Below, one piece after another: positions 7,157-17,857 of a stretch of 33,620 bases of DNA (position 1 is its first letter; each line of letters begins with the position of its first letter). Where the stretch lies: contig RFXS01000009.1 in the NCBI GenBank assembly GCA_009921465.1, positions 1-33,620 of the forward strand. Direction: 5' to 3'. The DNA is from Betaproteobacteria bacterium. Lineage in GTDB: Bacteria > Pseudomonadota > Gammaproteobacteria > Burkholderiales > Burkholderiaceae_C. The notes under the pieces were generated by a model. It did not search any database and was not told the DNA's origin. It saw nothing but the letters and a program-made list of their open reading frames with translations. The position numbers and the translations under genes are program-made.

Positions 7157-9913
7157 ATGGCCTTTAAATTTTTGACCTTGATCTTCGGCAGTCGCAATGA
7201 GAGGCTGCTCAAACAATATGGCAAGACCGTGGCACGCATCAATGCCTTGGAGTCGGGTCTGGAGCAGCTCAGCGACGAAGCACTCAGAGCCAAAACGGAA
7301 AGCTTTAAGCAGCAAGTGGCACAAGGTGCAGCTGTGGATGACTTGCTGCCAGAGGCGTTTGCGGTGGTGCGCGAAGGCTCCAAGCGCAGCATGAAGATGC
7401 GCCACTTTGACATTCAACTCAGCGGCGGCATGGCCCTGCACCAAGGCAAAGTCGCCGAGATGCGCACGGGTGAGGGCAAAACACTCACCGCCACCTTGGC
7501 GGTGTATCTCAATGCGCTGTCGGGGCGCGGTGTTCACGTGGTCACCGTCAATGACTACTTGGCACAGCGCGACGCCCAATGGATGGGCCGCTTGTATAAC
7601 TTCTTGGGGCTGACTGTGGGGGTCAACCTGCCCCAAATGTCGCGCGAAGAAAAGCAATCGGCTTATCGCTGCGACATCACCTACGGCACGAACAACGAGT
7701 TTGGCTTTGACTATTTGCGCGACAACATGGTCTACGAGCCCGCTGACCGGGTGCAGCGCAAGTTGCATTACGCCATTGTCGACGAGGTTGATTCCATATT
7801 GATTGACGAAGCGCGCACACCGCTGATCATCAGTGGTCAGGCCGAAGATCACACCGATCGCTATGTCGCCATGAACCGCTTGGTGCCCAAACTGCAGCGC
7901 CAAGAGGGCGAGGAAGACTTGCGCACGGGCGAGGGCGTGACCAAGCCCGGGGACTTCACGGTCGATGAGAAATCCCACCAAGTGTTTCTCACCGAGCAAG
8001 GGCACGAGAACGCAGAGCGTTTGCTGGTCGAAATGGGGATGTTGCCCGAGGGTGCGTCGTTGTACGACCCCGCCAACATCAGCTTGATGCACCACTTGAC
8101 CGCATCTTTGCGGGCCCATCACCTCTACCACCGTGATCAGCACTATGTGAACCAAAACGGTGAGATTGTCATCGTCGACGAATTCACGGGCCGCTTGATG
8201 TCGGGCAGGCGCTGGAGCGATGGGCTGCACCAAGCGGTAGAGGCCAAAGAGGGCGTCCACATCCAGGCTGAAAACCAAACCCTGGCGTCCATCACCTTCC
8301 AAAACTATTTCCGTTTGTATCAAAAACTCTCCGGGATGACCGGAACGGCTGACACAGAGGCCTATGAGTTCCAAGAAATTTACGGTTTGGAGACGGTGGT
8401 CATTCCACCCAACCGCATCAGCCGTCGTGAAGATCAGCTCGATCGGGTTTACAAAACGACGCAAGAAAAATACAAAGCCGCGATCGATGACATCCGCGAT
8501 TGCCATGAGCGTGGCCAACCGGTTTTGGTGGGCACCAGCTCGATTGAAAATTCTGAAATCATTTCTGCATTGCTGACCCAGGCCAAGTTGCCCCACCAGG
8601 TGCTCAACGCCAAACAGCACGAACGTGAAGCCGAAATCGTGGCCCAAGCGGGGCACAGCACCATGATCACCATTGCCACCAATATGGCAGGCCGTGGCAC
8701 CGACATTGTGCTGGGTGGCAACCTCGAAAAAATGATCTCTGCGATGCAGGCTGACGCCAGCATCGCACCCGAGCAGCATGCGCATCGCGAGCAAGAATTG
8801 CGGGCACAGTGGCAAACCGATCACGACAAAGTGGTGGCCCTGGGCGGCTTGCGCATCATTGCCACCGAGCGCCACGAGTCGCGCCGCATCGATAACCAAT
8901 TGCGCGGTCGCTCGGGACGCCAAGGCGACCCTGGGTCATCGCGTTTTTACCTGAGTTTGGATGACCCGTTGATGCGCATCTTCGCGGGTGACCGTGTCAA
9001 GTCCATCATGGATCGCTTGAAAATGCCCGAGGGCGAGGCGATCGAAGCGGGCATCGTCACGCGCAGCATCGAGAGCGCACAACGCAAAGTAGAAGCCCGT
9101 AACTTTGATGTGCGCAAGCAATTGCTCGAATACGATGACGTCTCCAACGACCAGCGCAAGGTGATTTATCAGCAGCGCAACGACATCTTGGACGCCAGTG
9201 ATTTGAGTGCCCAAATCACAAGTTTGCGCGAAGGTTGCTTCACTGACTTGGTGCGCCAATACGTGCCGTTCGAATCGGTCGAAGAGCAATGGGACATCCC
9301 GTCCTTGGAGCGCGCATTGGCCATGGAGTGGCAAATCCATTTGGGCTTGCAAACTTGGATCGAAGCAGCCACGTCGGTGTCAGACGAGGACGTGGTTGAG
9401 AAAGTGGTTGCCGCCGCCCATGCCGCCTTTGCCGAGAAAGTGGCCCAAGTGGGGGCCGATCAACTCACCCCCTTCATGCGGGTGGTGTTGCTTCAAAGCA
9501 TTGACAACCATTGGCGCGAACACCTCTCGTCGTTGGACTATTTGCGCCAAGGCATTCATTTGCGGGGCTACGCCCAAAAGCAGCCCAAGCAAGAGTACAA
9601 GCGCGAAGCGTTTGAATTGTTTGGCCAATTGTTAGACCTGGTTAAAAACGAGGTCACACGTGTTTTGATGACCATGCAAGTGCAGTCACAACAGCAAATT
9701 GATGAAGCTGCCCAGGCACTGGAAACCCAGGCCGAGCAAATCAGCAATGTGACCTATACCGCTCCGACTGAAACCGGTGAGGCCTATACCTATGCCGGCC
9801 CTGCCAGCGAGTTTGAGTTGGCGCCACAGGGATTGACCAAAGTTGGGCGCAACGAACCCTGCACTTGTGGCAGTGGCAAAAAATTCAAAAACTGCCACGG
9901 TAAGCTGGCTTGA
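7157..9913 (+). CDS. secA: Preprotein translocase ATPase SecA
   Basis: [32 protein letters not shown]...[20 protein letters not shown]...[16 protein letters not shown]...C-terminal [17 protein letters not shown] zinc motif. Confidence 0.98.
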   Translation: MAFKFLTLIFGSRNERLLKQYGKTVARINALESGLEQLSDEALRAKTESFKQQVAQGAAVDDLLPEAFAVVREGSKRSMKMRHFDIQLSGGMALHQGKVAEMRTGEGKTLTATLAVYLNALSGRGVHVVTVNDYLAQRDAQWMGRLYNFLGLTVGVNLPQMSREEKQSAYRCDITYGTNNEFGFDYLRDNMVYEPADRVQRKLHYAIVDEVDSILIDEARTPLIISGQAEDHTDRYVAMNRLVPKLQRQEGEEDLRTGEGVTKPGDFTVDEKSHQVFLTEQGHENAERLLVEMGMLPEGASLYDPANISLMHHLTASLRAHHLYHRDQHYVNQNGEIVIVDEFTGRLMSGRRWSDGLHQAVEAKEGVHIQAENQTLASITFQNYFRLYQKLSGMTGTADTEAYEFQEIYGLETVVIPPNRISRREDQLDRVYKTTQEKYKAAIDDIRDCHERGQPVLVGTSSIENSEIISALLTQAKLPHQVLNAKQHEREAEIVAQAGHSTMITIATNMAGRGTDIVLGGNLEKMISAMQADASIAPEQHAHREQELRAQWQTDHDKVVALGGLRIIATERHESRRIDNQLRGRSGRQGDPGSSRFYLSLDDPLMRIFAGDRVKSIMDRLKMPEGEAIEAGIVTRSIESAQRKVEARNFDVRKQLLEYDDVSNDQRKVIYQQRNDILDASDLSAQITSLREGCFTDLVRQYVPFESVEEQWDIPSLERALAMEWQIHLGLQTWIEAATSVSDEDVVEKVVAAAHAAFAEKVAQVGADQLTPFMRVVLLQSIDNHWREHLSSLDYLRQGIHLRGYAQKQPKQEYKREAFELFGQLLDLVKNEVTRVLMTMQVQSQQQIDEAAQALETQAEQISNVTYTAPTETGEAYTYAGPASEFELAPQGLTKVGRNEPCTCGSGKKFKNCHGKLA

Positions 9914-9917
9914 CACC

Positions 9918-11147
9918 ATGGCTGTGAATTTATTGCCCCCTCAGGCCGGCGATTTGCATGCTGTTGCTGGTTTGCGCATTGGCGTGGTAGAAGCCGGCGT
10001 GCGCAAAGCCAATCGCAAAGACCTCACGGTTTTTTTGCTGGAGCCCGGCAGTTTGGTGGCTGGCGTGTTCACCCAAAATCGGTTTTGTGCCGCTCCAGTG
10101 CAACTGTGCCGCGCACATTTGGCCACTGGCCTGGGCATCCGTGCCCTGGTCATCAACACCGGCGTGGCCAATGCCGGTACCGGTGCCGATGGCCTCAAGC
10201 GTGCTCAGTCGGTGTGTGCCGCACTGGCGAATCAACTCCATATCAGCCCACAACAGGTGTTGCCTTTTTCCACCGGCGTGATCATGGAGCCCTTGCCCCA
10301 TGAGCGCATCGTGGCGGGCCTGCCCGCTGCCGTTGCTGCTGCTGATGCAGGGCAATGGTTGCAAGCTTCCCATGGCATCATGACCACCGATACCGTGGCC
10401 AAGGCATTTTCTGTGCAGGTGATGCTGTCGGGTGTGCCGGTGACCGTGACGGGCATCAGCAAAGGGGCAGGCATGATTCGCCCCAACATGGCCACCATGC
10501 TCGGCTTTGTCGCCACCGATGCGTGCATTGACGCGGGCCTGATGGATGCCATGGCGCACGATTTGGCAGAGGCGTCATTCAATCGCATCACGGTCGATGG
10601 CGACACCTCGACCAACGATTCATTCATTGTGATGGCCACCCAAAAGGCCAAGCACCCACCGGTGACCGATTGGTCCTCTAGCGATGGCCAAACCCTGCGC
10701 CGCGCTTTGATGAATGTGTCTCGCCTATTGGCCCAAGCCATCGTGCGCGATGGGGAGGGTGCCACCAAGTTCATCACCGTCACCGTCGAGGGTGGGCGCT
10801 CCAGCGCCGAGTGTCGCCAAGTGGCTTATGCCATTGCCCATTCGCCTTTGGTCAAGACCGCTTTTTTTGCCAGCGACCCCAACTTGGGCCGCATCTTGGC
10901 CGCAGTGGGTTATGCGGGCATTGAGGACTTGGAGCAAACTGGGATTGATTTGTACCTGGATGACGTTCAAGTGGCCGTGCACGGTGGACGCAGCCCCAGC
11001 TACCAAGAGGCCGATGGACAGCGCATCATGAAGCAGTCCGAAATCACCGTGCGGGTGGTGCTGGGTCGGGGCTCGTCCAGTGACACGGTTTGGACCTGTG
11101 ACTTCAGCCACGAGTACGTCACCATCAACGCAGACTACAGAAGTTGA
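9918..11147 (+). CDS. argJ: Bifunctional glutamate N-acetyltransferase / amino-acid acetyltransferase ArgJ
   Basis: [20 protein letters not shown]...TGVANAGTG...[11 protein letters not shown]...[18 protein letters not shown]...[12 protein letters not shown]; ArgJ autoprocessing motif ATML. Confidence 0.97.
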   Translation: MAVNLLPPQAGDLHAVAGLRIGVVEAGVRKANRKDLTVFLLEPGSLVAGVFTQNRFCAAPVQLCRAHLATGLGIRALVINTGVANAGTGADGLKRAQSVCAALANQLHISPQQVLPFSTGVIMEPLPHERIVAGLPAAVAAADAGQWLQASHGIMTTDTVAKAFSVQVMLSGVPVTVTGISKGAGMIRPNMATMLGFVATDACIDAGLMDAMAHDLAEASFNRITVDGDTSTNDSFIVMATQKAKHPPVTDWSSSDGQTLRRALMNVSRLLAQAIVRDGEGATKFITVTVEGGRSSAECRQVAYAIAHSPLVKTAFFASDPNLGRILAAVGYAGIEDLEQTGIDLYLDDVQVAVHGGRSPSYQEADGQRIMKQSEITVRVVLGRGSSSDTVWTCDFSHEYVTINADYRS

Positions 11148-11149
11148 CC

Positions 11150-11171
11150 GCCTGCCACACGGCAGGCTTTT
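11150..11171 (+). terminator. Rho-independent terminator after argJ
   Basis: GCCTGCC-ACAC-GGCAGGC followed by TTTT. Confidence 0.75.
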
Positions 11172-11185
11172 AAGAGCCCTTTTTC

Positions 11186-12070
11186 ATGAACGATAAATTC
11201 GATGCCCTGGTTGAGCGATTGCACGCCTTGATGGACCGGGTAGAACTGGTGTTGCCCCGCCCGTTGTCGGCCCCCGATTGGTCGGCCAGCGTGGCCTTTC
11301 GCTACCGCAAGCGCGCCAGTGGCCATGGGGCCTTAGAGCCGGTGGCCCATGTGGCCCCGTTGCGCCTGGATGACCTCAAAGAAATTGACCCGCAAAAAGA
11401 AAAGATCCAGCAAAACACAGAGCAATTTGTGCAAGGCTTGTCGGCCAACAATGTGCTGCTCACAGGGGCTCGCGGGACGGGCAAGTCTTCGCTCATCAAG
11501 GCTTGTCTGAACCATTACGCCCCGCAAGGTCTGCGTTTGATCGAGGTCGACAAGGCCGATCTGACCGATTTGCCCGACATCATGGACTTGGTGGCCCATC
11601 GGCCCGAGAAGTTCATCATCTATTGTGATGACCTGAGCTTTGAAGACGGCGAGTCAGGCTACAAAGCCCTCAAGTCCATTTTGGATGGCACCGTTTCTGC
11701 GGCCTCGCCCAACGTGCTGATCTACGCCACCAGCAATCGGCGCCATTTGCTGCCCGAGTACATGAAAGAGAACCTGTCATACACCCACACCGATGATGGC
11801 GAGGTGCACCCAGGTGAGGTGATCGAAGAGAAAATTTCTTTGTCTGAACGTTTTGGACTGTGGGTGAGCTTTTACCCATTCACCCAGGATGAATATCTCA
11901 CCATCGTCGAGCAGTGGCTGTCTGCGCTGGGTGTGCCGTCCGACCTGTTTGAAGCTGCCCGCCCTCAGGCCTTGGTTTGGGCGCTCGAGCGCGGCTCGCG
12001 CAGCGGGCGCGTGGCACACCAATTTGCGCGTGACTTTGCGGGCCACCATGTGGGCCGTCAACCTTCGTGA
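11186..12070 (+). CDS. DUF815-family AAA ATPase
   Basis: NNVLLTGARGTGKSSLIKACLNHY (Walker A), FIIYCDDLSFEDGESGYKALKSILDGTVSAASPNVLIYATSNRRHLLPEYMKEN; DUF815 hallmarks. Confidence 0.88.
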   Translation: MNDKFDALVERLHALMDRVELVLPRPLSAPDWSASVAFRYRKRASGHGALEPVAHVAPLRLDDLKEIDPQKEKIQQNTEQFVQGLSANNVLLTGARGTGKSSLIKACLNHYAPQGLRLIEVDKADLTDLPDIMDLVAHRPEKFIIYCDDLSFEDGESGYKALKSILDGTVSAASPNVLIYATSNRRHLLPEYMKENLSYTHTDDGEVHPGEVIEEKISLSERFGLWVSFYPFTQDEYLTIVEQWLSALGVPSDLFEAARPQALVWALERGSRSGRVAHQFARDFAGHHVGRQPS

Positions 12071-12537
12071 TTGAACCGCTGGTGGCCGATGCCGTTCAAC
12101 CACGCCAAGGTGGTTCGGACAGGCCATTGGTTCAGGTCGCGGTGGGTGTGCTGATTGAAGGCGATGGGCGTTTTTTGCTCACGTCACGCCCTGCGGGCAA
12201 GGTGTATGAAGGCTACTGGGAGTTCCCCGGCGGCAAGCTAGAAGCCCATGAGACGGTGGAACAAGCCCTCGCACGCGAGTTGCATGAAGAGCTGGGCATT
12301 CACACGACCCAAGTGCAAAGCTGGCGCAGTACGCAAGTCGATTACCCCCATGCCTGGGTACAACTGAACTTTTGCAAAGTGTGGGCTTGGCAAGGTGATT
12401 TGCGCATGCGTGAAGGGCAGCAATTTGCATGGCAGACCTTGCCGGTGCAAGTCACGCCCGTATTGCCCGGTACTGTGCCTGTGTTGCAGTGGCTGGCCCA
12501 AGAGCAGGGGCACATGGGGCCCACCCACCACGCTTAA
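12067..12537 (+). CDS. NUDIX hydrolase, MutT / 8-oxo-dGTP diphosphatase-like
   Basis: GTG start overlapping the previous stop (GTGA); Nudix box GGKLEAHETVEQALARELHEELGI. Confidence 0.88.
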   Translation: MIEPLVADAVQPRQGGSDRPLVQVAVGVLIEGDGRFLLTSRPAGKVYEGYWEFPGGKLEAHETVEQALARELHEELGIHTTQVQSWRSTQVDYPHAWVQLNFCKVWAWQGDLRMREGQQFAWQTLPVQVTPVLPGTVPVLQWLAQEQGHMGPTHHA

Positions 12538-12559
12538 GGCGAGACCAGGGTGACGCCCT

Positions 12560-12772
12560 TCATTGGGGCAAGGGGGGTGGGGGCAAGTCGCCGACGATGT
12601 CGAAATCGTCGACCGGGTTGTCGTCGGGCAAGCGGTGTTGCTCGCTGGCCCAGGCACCGAAGTCATGGTTTTTGCAGGGCCCTGAGCAAAAAGGGCGATA
12701 TGGGTTGGATGCTGCGTAAACGCTCTCTCCCCCGCAGCCGGGGCACTTGACCTTGCGCGTTGTAGTCACCAT
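12560..12772 (-). CDS. yacG: DNA gyrase inhibitor YacG (small zinc protein)
   Basis: VKCPGCGGESVYAASNPYRPFCSGPCKNHDFGAWASEQHRLP; two CxxC-type pairs; next to zapD-coaE. Confidence 0.9.
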   Translation of the reverse strand: MVTTTRKVKCPGCGGESVYAASNPYRPFCSGPCKNHDFGAWASEQHRLPDDNPVDDFDIVGDLPPPPLPQ

Positions 12773-12825
12773 GGCGTGTGGCCTGATACCCGTTGGCGCT
12801 GGTGGTCAATGTGGGCGGGTGTGGC

Positions 12826-13578
12826 TCACACGCACAAAGCGACTTCGAAAGTCACATCTTGGGTGCAAGACTGCATGCGCCCGCTCTCATCGGCTTTCAT
12901 CATGCGCACCCAAATCATCAAACGATTGCCGCTGATTTCAGGGATCAAGCCCAGTTCCGGGTCAAGGCGCAAGCGCATCAGTTGAAAGCGCCCTTGCGGC
13001 AGGGCTTGCTGAAACTGTCCGGCTGTGGCCACCACTTTTTGCGTCATGCCGTTGTCGCGCAGCAGGCGCAACAGCAAATTGACGGCATTTTGAATCGGGC
13101 GCAGGCTTTCACCCCACTGTTTCAAATTTTTGCAGCGCGATACGCTGGTGTGTTGTTGCCACGCATGGTAGTAGGGCAAGTCAAAACCGCAGGTGCCACC
13201 AGGAATACCAGAGCGGTTGCGCAGGCTCGACAGCCACTCGTTGTCTGTCACGGCTTGCCCAATGCGGCCCGACACCGATTTGAGCAACTCCAAGTGCATG
13301 TCAAGTTCGGCAATGATTTCGTTCAGGGCCGCTTCAGACACCGACGGATTGCCCCGAAACGATAAAAATTGCTGGCGATTTTTCTCCAGGTCTTTCAGCA
13401 CCTCGGTCTTGAGGTCGGCCCGGCCACCCACATCCACCAATTCAAACAAAGTGGTCAAGGCGAAGTGGTGATCAACGGCTTGTTCGCGGGTGATCAATTC
13501 GTCAAATCGATGGAACAAATGTTCAAGCCGCAAATAGGTGCGGACTCTTTCATTGAAGGGGTGCTCGTAGAGGATCAC
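12826..13578 (-). CDS. zapD: Cell division protein ZapD
   Basis: MILYEHPFNERVRTYLRLEHLFHRFDELI...; conserved yacG-zapD-coaE order. Confidence 0.94.
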   Translation of the reverse strand: MILYEHPFNERVRTYLRLEHLFHRFDELITREQAVDHHFALTTLFELVDVGGRADLKTEVLKDLEKNRQQFLSFRGNPSVSEAALNEIIAELDMHLELLKSVSGRIGQAVTDNEWLSSLRNRSGIPGGTCGFDLPYYHAWQQHTSVSRCKNLKQWGESLRPIQNAVNLLLRLLRDNGMTQKVVATAGQFQQALPQGRFQLMRLRLDPELGLIPEISGNRLMIWVRMMKADESGRMQSCTQDVTFEVALCV

Positions 13579-13647
13579 TGCGCATTAATTCCAAACGCGA
13601 TGATAACCTTGTCCGAGGCGGCCAGTCGGGGCAAGGGGGCGCGTTTT

Positions 13648-14304
13648 TCAGGCGGCAGGCGGTGGGGTCGCGCCCAACACCCCAGGTGCGGCGGCATCCA
13701 AACCCCAGAGATGTGCCAACTGAGTCACTTTGTCTTCAAATATTGAAATGCCAATATCCTCGTTGAGGATGACCCAATCGGCGGCGGCCTGCCTTTGGGC
13801 CCGGCTGGCTTGCACGTGGATGACCGCCATGACTTGCTCGCGCGTCCAGCCATTGCGGGCTTGAACCCTGGCCACTTGGGTCTCGGTGCTGCAGTCAATC
13901 ACCAGGACCCCATCAACTTGGCTGCGCCAGCGCCCGGACTCGACCAATAAGGGGATGTCAAATACCAGCACCCGAGCGCCCGCTTCCAGTGCCGCTTGCG
14001 CTTGCTGATCGATCGCTTGCTTGACCAGGGGATGAACGATGGCTTCTAAATGTTGCTTTGCGCTGGCATCGGCAAACGCAATTTGGCGCATCTTTGGGCG
14101 ATCCAATGCGCCTTGGGCGTCGATCAGCGCGTCGCCAAAGTGCGCACGCAATGGTGCGATGGCCAATCCCCCGGGGGCCGTGACCGAGCGTGCTATGGCA
14201 TCGGCATCGAGCACGGCAGCCCCCAAGCCCGCCAGCACTTTGGCAGCAGTGCTCTTGCCGCTGCCAATGCCGCCCGTCAAACCAATGCGCCAAACTTTGT
14301 CCAT
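13648..14304 (-). CDS. coaE: Dephospho-CoA kinase
   Basis: RIGLTGGIGSGKSTAAKVLAGLGAAVLDADAIAR...VFDIPLLVESGRW. Confidence 0.96.
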   Translation of the reverse strand: MDKVWRIGLTGGIGSGKSTAAKVLAGLGAAVLDADAIARSVTAPGGLAIAPLRAHFGDALIDAQGALDRPKMRQIAFADASAKQHLEAIVHPLVKQAIDQQAQAALEAGARVLVFDIPLLVESGRWRSQVDGVLVIDCSTETQVARVQARNGWTREQVMAVIHVQASRAQRQAAADWVILNEDIGISIFEDKVTQLAHLWGLDAAAPGVLGATPPPAA

Positions 14305-14326
14305 GCTTGCAGTCTAATCCAGCGCA

Positions 14327-15586
14327 CTAAAGCACTTGCCCCAGTTGAAAAATGGGCAAGTACATGGCGATCACCAACCCCCCGATCAGCACACCCAACA
14401 CCACAATCACGGCAGGCTCCATCAGCACAGCGATCTTTTTTTGCAGCCACTGCACCTGCGCATCGTGCATGCGTGCGACTTGCATCAGCATCACATCCAG
14501 CCGCCCAGTGGCTTCACCCACCGCCACCATTTGCACCACTTGGGGTGCAAACAAAGTTTTCGATCCAAACGGCCTCAAAGCAGCTGTACCGGTGCTGTCC
14601 CAAGCGGCCAAGGCGGTACCGGTCAGCACATCAGCGCGGACCTGGGCCAGGCGCTGCACAAAGCACAGGTTGCCGCTGGCATGCGCACTGATGTCCATGG
14701 CTTCGTGCAGTGACACACCTGCGCGCATCAAACTTGACAAGGTGCGTGCCCAACGCGAGACGCAAGACAGCTGCACCAAAGGCCCCCAGATAGGCCACCC
14801 CAATGCCAGCCTGGCTTGGATGTATTTGCCACGGGGGTCCAGTCGCAACCAATGCCTCAGCAGCCATGCACAGGCCAAGCCGCCAGCGGCAAAGACCCAG
14901 CCTTGCGCCACCCACCAGCGACTCAAAGACAAGACCAGTCGGGTGGGGGCAGGTAACTCGGCACCCATCGAGGAGAAGATGGACTCAAAGGCCGGTACCA
15001 CCCAGCCCAACATCAAGCCCACCACGACCGCAGACAAGGCCAGCACCGCCAGCGGATAGGTCAAAGCAGCTTTCAACGCTTCACGCAAGGCCAAATCACG
15101 CTCCAAGTGTTGTGCCAGTTCTTCCAAAATAACGTCGAGTTGACCCGAGGCTTCGGCCGCCGCCACCATTCCCAAGTAGACCGCATCAAAACAAGCATGG
15201 GTTTGCATCGCCTGGTACAGGCTGGTGCCGCTTTCGATGCGCTCCATCAAGTCTTGTGCCATCGATCGCAAGCCTGCGTTGTCTGCGCCCTTGGCAATGA
15301 CTTCCAAAGCGCTTAACAAAGGAATGCCCGCTTGCACCAAGGTGGCCAACTGGCGGGTGAAGCGAACCATGTCGGCGGCATTGGGTTGCTTGCCCTTGTT
15401 GGGTTTGCGAGTGCGCTTGATTTGCAAAGGTCGGATGCGCTGGGCGTGTAAATGTGCTTCTATGTCAGCGGCATGCAGAGCCAACATCTGGCCACTTTGG
15501 TTTTGTCCTTGCGCATTTCGGCCGCTCCAAGCGTACCAATGACCGGGGTTGGAAAAGTGTTCAGGGCCATCTGATGGGTTAGGCAT
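14327..15586 (-). CDS. pilC: Type IV pilus inner-membrane assembly protein PilC (GspF family)
   Basis: FTRQLATLVQAGIPLLSALEVIAKGADN...ARTLSSLMRAGVSLHEAMDISAHASGN...MEPAVIVVLGVLIGGLVIAMYLPIFQLGQVL. Confidence 0.94.
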   Translation of the reverse strand: MPNPSDGPEHFSNPGHWYAWSGRNAQGQNQSGQMLALHAADIEAHLHAQRIRPLQIKRTRKPNKGKQPNAADMVRFTRQLATLVQAGIPLLSALEVIAKGADNAGLRSMAQDLMERIESGTSLYQAMQTHACFDAVYLGMVAAAEASGQLDVILEELAQHLERDLALREALKAALTYPLAVLALSAVVVGLMLGWVVPAFESIFSSMGAELPAPTRLVLSLSRWWVAQGWVFAAGGLACAWLLRHWLRLDPRGKYIQARLALGWPIWGPLVQLSCVSRWARTLSSLMRAGVSLHEAMDISAHASGNLCFVQRLAQVRADVLTGTALAAWDSTGTAALRPFGSKTLFAPQVVQMVAVGEATGRLDVMLMQVARMHDAQVQWLQKKIAVLMEPAVIVVLGVLIGGLVIAMYLPIFQLGQVL

Positions 15587-17297
15587 GCGTCACCCCCAGT
15601 ACCTCTTGCACCGAGGTCAGGCCTGCAAACACTTTGACCCAGCCAGCTTCGCGCAGGGTGCGCATCCCTTCACTTTGGGCATGTTTGGCAAGGGTTTGGG
15701 CGTCTTGGGTCTGCACCAGCAAAGTGGCCATGCCCGGGGTGATGGGCATGATTTGAAAAATGCCTACACGCCCCTTGAAACCATCCATGCATTGGGCGCA
15801 GCCCAAGGGTTTGCAGACGCGCTGAGCGGGGTCGGGGGCAACTGCAAAACCCAGTAATTCCATGCCCTTGCCATGCAATCCCAGGCGATCCAACTCTTGG
15901 GCCAAGGTGCTTTCTTGCTTGCAAAGGGGGCACAAACGCCGCACCAACCGCTGGGCCGTGATGAGGTGAACGCTGGCGGCCAACTGAAAGGCTTCTACGC
16001 CCATGTGCATCAGCCGCGTGAGCACGCCTGGCGCATCGTTGGTGTGCAAGGTGGTCAACACCAAGTGCCCAGTCTGAGCCGCTTGGAGGGCTATGCCAGC
16101 GGTGGTGCGGTCGCGGATTTCGCCCACCATCAGCACGTCCGGGTCTTGGCGCAAAAATGCGCGCAAGCCTGTGGCAAAGTCCAACCCCGCCCGTTCATTG
16201 ACATTGACTTGGTTGACCCCGGCGACCACCATCTCACACGGGTCTTCGATGCTCGCAATGTTGACATGGGCCAGGTTCAGCACATCCAAGCAAGCATATA
16301 ACGACAGTGTTTTCCCAGAACCGGTGGGCCCGGTGACGATGATCATGCCGCTGGTTCGCTCGAGTGCAGCGTGCAGGTGTGCCAAGTCGTCGGCTTCATA
16401 GCCCAAATCGCTCAGTGCAGGGCGGTGCTTGTCGCCCAACAACCGCACAACCAACTTTTCGCCATGCAAGGTGGGCAATGAACTGACACGCAAGTCAATG
16501 CGCGTGTTTTCCACCGTGGCCCCCATGCGGCCGTCTTGAGGCAAGCGCTTTTCCGCGATGTCCATTTGCGCCAACACCTTGATGTGGGACACCAAACGGG
16601 GCCTCAATTCTGGTGAGGCTGGCGGCAGCGCGCGCAGCAAACCATCCACGCGCAGTCGCACCTGAAAGCCGATTTCTTGCGGTTCGATGTGGATGTCCGA
16701 TGCCCGCCAGGCCACGGCTTGCGCCAAGATGCGCTGCCAAAATGCGACCGCATTGCCGTCTTCATCAGGTTCAGATTGCATGTGCACATCGTCCCCGGTG
16801 GGCTGCGGATGATAGAAGTCCAGCATGCGCTCCAACTGCTCAACGTTGACCACCACCCACTGCACCTTGGAGCGCAAGGCCTGCTCCATGGCGTGGCGCG
16901 CAGTGCTGTCAGTGGGGTCTGCAATGGCCACCACCACGGCTGCGTCTTTGCGCTCAATGGGCATGGCCCAATGCTGTCGGCAGCGTGCCGCATCGATCAA
17001 TTGCCGCGGTACTTTGCGTGGGTTGATGTCTTCCAAGTCTTGCCAGGGCATTTTGTAGGCACTGGCAAGCATTCGGCACAGTGCCATGCCTTCGATTGCA
17101 CCGCTGCGCACGCAGGCCACCGCCACTGGGTCACCATGCTGGAGCAGCGACTGGGCTTGGGCGAAGGTGATGCGTTTGTGTTGCAGCAGCAATTGCAGCA
17201 CCGGGTGCGCCAGGCTGGCGCGAGGTTTGGGTGATCCGGTTGCCGTGTGCTGCAGGCCAGAGGTCGAGGGTGTCTCAAGATGTGGCGCAAGATTCAT
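15579..17297 (-). CDS. pilB: Type IV pilus assembly ATPase PilB (GspE family)
   Basis: IIVTGPTGSGKTLSLYACLDVLN; LRQDPDVLMVGEIRDRTTAGIALQAAQTGHLVLTTLHTNDA; CPLC...CAQC zinc motif; overlaps the pilC start. Confidence 0.95.
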   Translation of the reverse strand: MNLAPHLETPSTSGLQHTATGSPKPRASLAHPVLQLLLQHKRITFAQAQSLLQHGDPVAVACVRSGAIEGMALCRMLASAYKMPWQDLEDINPRKVPRQLIDAARCRQHWAMPIERKDAAVVVAIADPTDSTARHAMEQALRSKVQWVVVNVEQLERMLDFYHPQPTGDDVHMQSEPDEDGNAVAFWQRILAQAVAWRASDIHIEPQEIGFQVRLRVDGLLRALPPASPELRPRLVSHIKVLAQMDIAEKRLPQDGRMGATVENTRIDLRVSSLPTLHGEKLVVRLLGDKHRPALSDLGYEADDLAHLHAALERTSGMIIVTGPTGSGKTLSLYACLDVLNLAHVNIASIEDPCEMVVAGVNQVNVNERAGLDFATGLRAFLRQDPDVLMVGEIRDRTTAGIALQAAQTGHLVLTTLHTNDAPGVLTRLMHMGVEAFQLAASVHLITAQRLVRRLCPLCKQESTLAQELDRLGLHGKGMELLGFAVAPDPAQRVCKPLGCAQCMDGFKGRVGIFQIMPITPGMATLLVQTQDAQTLAKHAQSEGMRTLREAGWVKVFAGLTSVQEVLGVTHA

Positions 17298-17635
17298 GCA
17301 ATTCCCCCTGTCTGATGCATTGATTCAGTGGTGCCTTGGAACTGCTGGCGTCGAGGTTCTCATTTTGCGCAACTGGTGACAAATTGCAAGCGCGCTAGCC
17401 CATCCCATCGGACAGCCCCCATGGCCAACCCAGCTTAGACAAGGGCCAGCCCAATGGGGTTTTTCCAATATGGCAGCAGCGAGGTTTATTGAGACATTCT
17501 GGGAATTTGTGAGGGTTTTGACGTGCCCGCCAATTAAGATAAATCATCAATCACAACTGCATGTATGGGCAGTGTGTGTGTTTGAACATCACCACGGCGC
17601 GCCCATGTCATGGATGAAGTATTTAAAGGTGTGCC

Positions 17636-17857
17636 ATGACCTCACTTCAAGAAAATCTCAGAAAAGCATTGAAATTCCACCGCGAGGGCGACCTTCAGCG
17701 TGCCTCACATTTCTATGCCAAATTTTTGCTGGAAGATTGCGCGGGCGATGGGGGACGTATTTTCAACCTGCCACAGCAACCTGGCTGTGCCAATGCAGAT
17801 CACTTTAAAGGCAAAAGTGGTTTGAGGCACTTGCAATTGGTGGCGGGACATAAATGA
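17636..17857 (+). CDS. Small ORF (73 aa) with an N-terminal TPR-like segment; may be a gene fragment
   Basis: MTSLQENLRKALKFHREGDLQRASHFYAKFLLED resembles a first TPR helix pair; AAAGGTG upstream; stop overlaps the next ATG (ATGA). Confidence 0.4.
   Translation: MTSLQENLRKALKFHREGDLQRASHFYAKFLLEDCAGDGGRIFNLPQQPGCANADHFKGKSGLRHLQLVAGHK

Noticed and set aside
7100-8923. 607-aa minus-strand ORF opposite secA
   Set aside because: Shadow ORF antisense to secA with no recognisable domain; long antisense frames are common in this GC-biased genome.
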